Part shown: piece by piece, positions 61,503 through 64,000 of the stretch | Layout: every line of letters starts with the position of its first letter | Numbering within the stretch: position 1 is the first letter of the stretch | Source of the DNA: Plasmopara viticola | Lineage: Eukaryota; Oomycota; Peronosporomycetes; Peronosporales; Peronosporaceae | DNA length: 64,000 bases | Assembly: GCA_001695595.3 (NCBI GenBank) | Contig: MBPM02000003.1 | Coordinates: 2,604,001 to 2,668,000, forward strand | Direction of reading: 5' to 3' | The notes under the pieces: model-generated | What the model was told of the DNA's origin: nothing | Seen by the model: the letters and a program-made list of their open reading frames with translations, nothing else | Database searches by the model: none | Made by a program: the position numbers and the translations under genes

Positions 61503-61967
61503 TCGTTATGCCACAAACACTAGACGATGTAATTGATGCCACTCACAATACCTTCAAATTGCTTCGCGGTTTATAGCCGTATATCTCTGCTGCCACATAC
61601 CCTACTCACTCCTCTACATGCACGCGTTCACAAGCCATTTATACAGCTCACTAGCTGGCCAAAAGCAGTTGCCTGTCAGATCAACCAGTGCCGAGTCACA
61701 CTGGTTTGATAGAGTTAGATGACACACTTAGGGAATAGAAAGGCTCAAAGGCCTTTTTAATAGTCTTGACGTCAGCCGGAAGGATCCGGAGTCAAGCTCC
61801 ATCAGAAACAGTTCTTGACTTCAGTATATAAGTGTATTGCTTTGAACTGGTCCTTAAGTGACTTCTTCACCAGCTATTCGTGGTCTTGATGATGCGAAGT
61901 GTTTGTGAGTGTCGCCAAATGCTCGAGAAACTCCCAGAAACAAGTTTGCGAACGAGATCAAAAACAC

Positions 61968-62039
61968 CTTCCCGTCCGGGAATTGAACCCGGGTCACCCG
62001 CGTGACAGGCGGGTATACTAACCACTATACTAACGAGAA
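61968..62039 (-). tRNA. tRNA-Asp(GTC)
   Basis: Standard. T5 at 61960-61964. Confidence 0.95.
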
Positions 62040-62504
62040 TCGTTATGCCACAAACACTAGACGATGTAATTGATGCCACTCACAATACCTTCAAATTGCT
62101 TCGCGGTTTATAGCCGTATATCTCTGCTGCCACATACCCTACTCACTCCTCTACATGCACGCGTTCACAAGCCATTTATACAGCTCACTAGCTGGCCAAA
62201 AGCAGTTGCCTGTCAGATCAACCAGTGCCGAGTCACACTGGTTTGATAGAGTTAGATGACACACTTAGGGAATAGAAAGGCTCAAAGGCCTTTTTAATAG
62301 TCTTGACGTCAGCCGGAAGGATCCGGAGTCAAGCTCCATCAGAAACAGTTCTTGACTTCAGTATATAAGTGTATTGCTTTGAACTGGTCCTTAAGTGACT
62401 TCTTCACCAGCTATTCGTGGTCTTGATGATGCGAAGTGTTTGTGAGTGTCGCCAAATGCTCGAGAAACTCCCAGAAACAAGTTTGCGAACGAGATCAAAA
62501 ACAC

Positions 62505-62576
62505 CTTCCCGTCCGGGAATTGAACCCGGGTCACCCGCGTGACAGGCGGGTATACTAACCACTATACTAACGAGAA
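62505..62576 (-). tRNA. tRNA-Asp(GTC)
   Basis: Standard. T5 at 62497-62501. The spacer to its right carries the four-T variant (GGTTTTGATAG), making an isolated 538-bp unit inside the 537-bp run. Confidence 0.95.
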
Positions 62577-63042
62577 TCGTTATGCCACAAACACTAGACG
62601 ATGTAATTGATGCCACTCACAATACCTTCAAATTGCTTCGCGGTTTATAGCCGTATATCTCTGCTGCCACATACCCTACTCACTCCTCTACATGCACGCG
62701 TTCACAAGCCATTTATACAGCTCACTAGCTGGCCAAAAGCAGTTGCCTGTCAGATCAACCAGTGCCGAGTCACACTGGTTTTGATAGAGTTAGATGACAC
62801 ACTTAGGGAATAGAAAGGCTCAAAGGCCTTTTTAATAGTCTTGACGTCAGCCGGAAGGATCCGGAGTCAAGCTCCATCAGAAACAGTTCTTGACTTCAGT
62901 ATATAAGTGTATTGCTTTGAACTGGTCCTTAAGTGACTTCTTCACCAGCTATTCGTGGTCTTGATGATGCGAAGTGTTTGTGAGTGTCGCCAAATGCTCG
63001 AGAAACTCCCAGAAACAAGTTTGCGAACGAGATCAAAAACAC

Positions 63043-63114
63043 CTTCCCGTCCGGGAATTGAACCCGGGTCACCCGCGTGACAGGCGGGTATACTAACCAC
63101 TATACTAACGAGAA
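63043..63114 (-). tRNA. tRNA-Asp(GTC)
   Basis: Standard. T5 at 63035-63039. Confidence 0.95.
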
Positions 63115-63571
63115 TCGTTATGCCACAAACACTAGACGATGTAATTGATGCCACTCACAATACCTTCAAATTGCTTCGCGGTTTATAGCCGTATATCTCT
63201 GCTGCCACATACCCTACTCACTCCTCTACATGCACGCGTTCACAAGCCATTTATACAGCTCACTAGCTGGCCAAAAGCAGTTGCCTGTCAGATCAACCAG
63301 TGCCGAGTCACACTGGTTTGATAGAGTTAGATGACACACTTAGGGAATAGAAAGGCTCAAAGGCCTTTTTAATAGTCTTGACGTCAGCCGGAAGGATCCG
63401 GAGTCAAGCTCCATCAGAAACAGTTCTTGACTTCAGTATATAAGTGTATTGCTTTGAACTGGTCCTTAAGTGACTTCTTCACCAGCTATTCGTGGTCTTG
63501 ATGATGCGAAGTGTTTGTGAGTGTCGCCAAATGCTCGAGAAACTCCCAGAAACAAGTTTGCGAACGAGATC

Positions 63572-63576
63572 AAAAA
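63572..63576 (-). terminator. Pol III oligo-T terminator (representative)
   Basis: TTTTT on the minus strand, three bases after the tRNA 3' end. It recurs at the same offset in nearly every unit and is TTTT in two of the old copies. Confidence 0.85.
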
Positions 63577-63579
63577 CAC

Positions 63580-63651
63580 CTTCCCGTCCGGGAATTGAAC
63601 CCGGGTCACCCGCGTGACAGGCGGGTATACTAACCACTATACTAACGAGAA
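63580..63651 (-). tRNA. tRNA-Asp(GTC), reference copy
   Basis: Brings aspartate to GAC/GAU codons. Read on the minus strand, TTCTCGT pairs with ACGGGAA to form the 7-bp acceptor stem (one G-U), followed by discriminator G. The D loop has the GG pair, and the A box is TAGTATAGTGG. The anticodon stem CCCGC/GCGGG is perfect around loop CTGTCAC with GTC at tRNA positions 34-36 (plus 63616-63618). The T stem CCGGG/CCCGG is perfect around TTCAATT, giving a good B box. No CCA is encoded and there is no intron. After a GTG trailer, TTTTT (63572-63576) is a strong Pol III terminator. The 70-codon frame over this region is a by-product. Confidence 0.97.
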
Positions 63652-63915
63652 TCGTTATGCCACAAACACTAGACGATGTAATTGATGCCACTCACAATAC
63701 CTTCAAATTGCTTCGCGGTTTATAGCCGTATATCTCTGCTGCCACATACCCTACTCACTCCTCTACATGCACGCGTTCACAAGCCATTTATACAGCTCAC
63801 TAGCTGGCCAAAAGCAGTTGCCTGTCAGATCAACCAGTGCCGAGTCACACTGGTTTGATAGAGTTAGATGACACACTTAGGGAATAGAAAGGCTCAAAGG
63901 CCTTTTTAATAGTCT

Positions 63916-63981
63916 TGACGTCAGCCGGAAGGATCCGGAGTCAAGCTCCATCAGAAACAGTTCTTGACTTCAGTATATAAG
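63916..63981 (+). promoter_or_regulatory. conserved spacer module: CRE-like palindrome, hairpin and TATA box (representative)
   Basis: TGACGTCA (63916-63923) is a canonical bZIP/CREB-type palindrome. Next come CCGGA-AGGA-TCCGG, a 5-bp hairpin, nested inside CTTGAC/GTCAAG arms. TATATAAG then starts at 63974. The set recurs in essentially every unit, including most copies of the older zone (for example around 45196-45265). It points away from the tRNA strand. It may be a Pol II-type promoter for a spacer transcript or a protein-bound element; no transcript is visible from sequence. Confidence 0.4.
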
Positions 63982-64000
63982 TGTATTGCTTTGAACTGGT

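Larger units (their letters stand above)
44245..64000 (-). repeat. tandem array of ~537-bp units each carrying tRNA-Asp(GTC)
   Basis: About 19.75 kb of head-to-tail units, cut off by the window end. Each standard unit has one 72-nt tRNA-Asp gene on the minus strand and ~465 bp of spacer. Starts (plus coordinate of the tRNA 3' end) run from 44858 to 63580. Between 53913 and 62505 there are 16 consecutive spacings of exactly 537 bp. Earlier units are 535-542 bp, and left of 48.5 kb spacing is irregular (150-690 bp) with truncated copies. Spacer landmarks kept in nearly all units are a TGACGTCA palindrome, a CCGGA-AGGA-TCCGG hairpin, a TATATAAG box, and AAAGGCCTTT. The left margin (44245-44700) is so diverged that only islands of similarity remain. 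Confidence 0.97.

Noticed and set aside
46874..62813. 68-aa plus-strand frame in the spacer, in many 538-bp units
   Set aside because: It is destroyed by the TTTT to TTT change in the 537-bp units, so it is not conserved where the array is most uniform. No domain.
63479..63520. Possible C/D snoRNA in the spacer (TGATGATG near each tRNA)
   Set aside because: The C-box-like word has no matching D box (CTGA) or terminal stem at a suitable distance.
48433..63691. 70-aa open frame on the minus strand repeated in almost every array unit
   Set aside because: It reads through the tRNA gene and its flanks (the peptide GDPGSIPGREG is translated tRNA). Its repetition only reflects the DNA repeat.
44245..64000. 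CRISPR array or protein-coding tandem repeat
   Set aside because: The unit is ~537 bp with no short repeat/unique spacer alternation, and the genome is eukaryotic. The conserved core folds as tRNA-Asp.

Overview
This is nuclear DNA of a eukaryotic microbe, most probably an oomycete (downy mildew or Phytophthora type). The grounds are small GT-AG introns of 59-72 nt, intron-poor genes standing in short islands, and long AT-rich gene-poor tracts full of worn repeats between them. The assignment is inference from style and protein families; no species can be named.

Layout. 1-16.6 kb holds no gene that can be supported, but has several local repeats: a 50-bp doublet, a 327-bp degenerate triplet with tRNA-like boxes, three 100-bp units and a 182-bp direct repeat. 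16.6-20.9 kb is a tail-to-tail pair: a 708-aa leucine-rich-repeat protein (+) and the kinetochore protein NUF2 (-, with a small 3' intron). 20.9-30.2 kb is gene-poor and contains a badly broken M13 (neprilysin-type) metallopeptidase gene. A five-exon cis-prenyltransferase gene lies at 30.25-31.27 kb (+). After another gene-poor stretch comes a compact island: a TrmB-type tRNA m7G methyltransferase (-), 71 bp from a second, membrane-anchored cis-prenyltransferase (+), followed by the SAGA adaptor ADA2 (+, four exons).

From about 44.25 kb to the right edge, 110 bp after ADA2, the window is one tandem array of tRNA-Asp(GTC) genes on the minus strand. I count 35 full-length or near-full-length tRNA copies, three truncated copies and one relic. 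The unit is about 537 bp, one tRNA per unit, nearly all with an oligo-T Pol III terminator. The left edge is old and scrambled; from about 51 kb the units are almost identical, and 16 consecutive spacings are exactly 537 bp. The array continues beyond the window. This is the most striking object here.

The housekeeping genes cover separate roles: dolichol or polyprenol synthesis (two paralogues), tRNA modification, histone acetylation (ADA2) and chromosome segregation (NUF2). They do not form a pathway. The two prenyltransferases are paralogues that share three intron positions and identical internal exon lengths.
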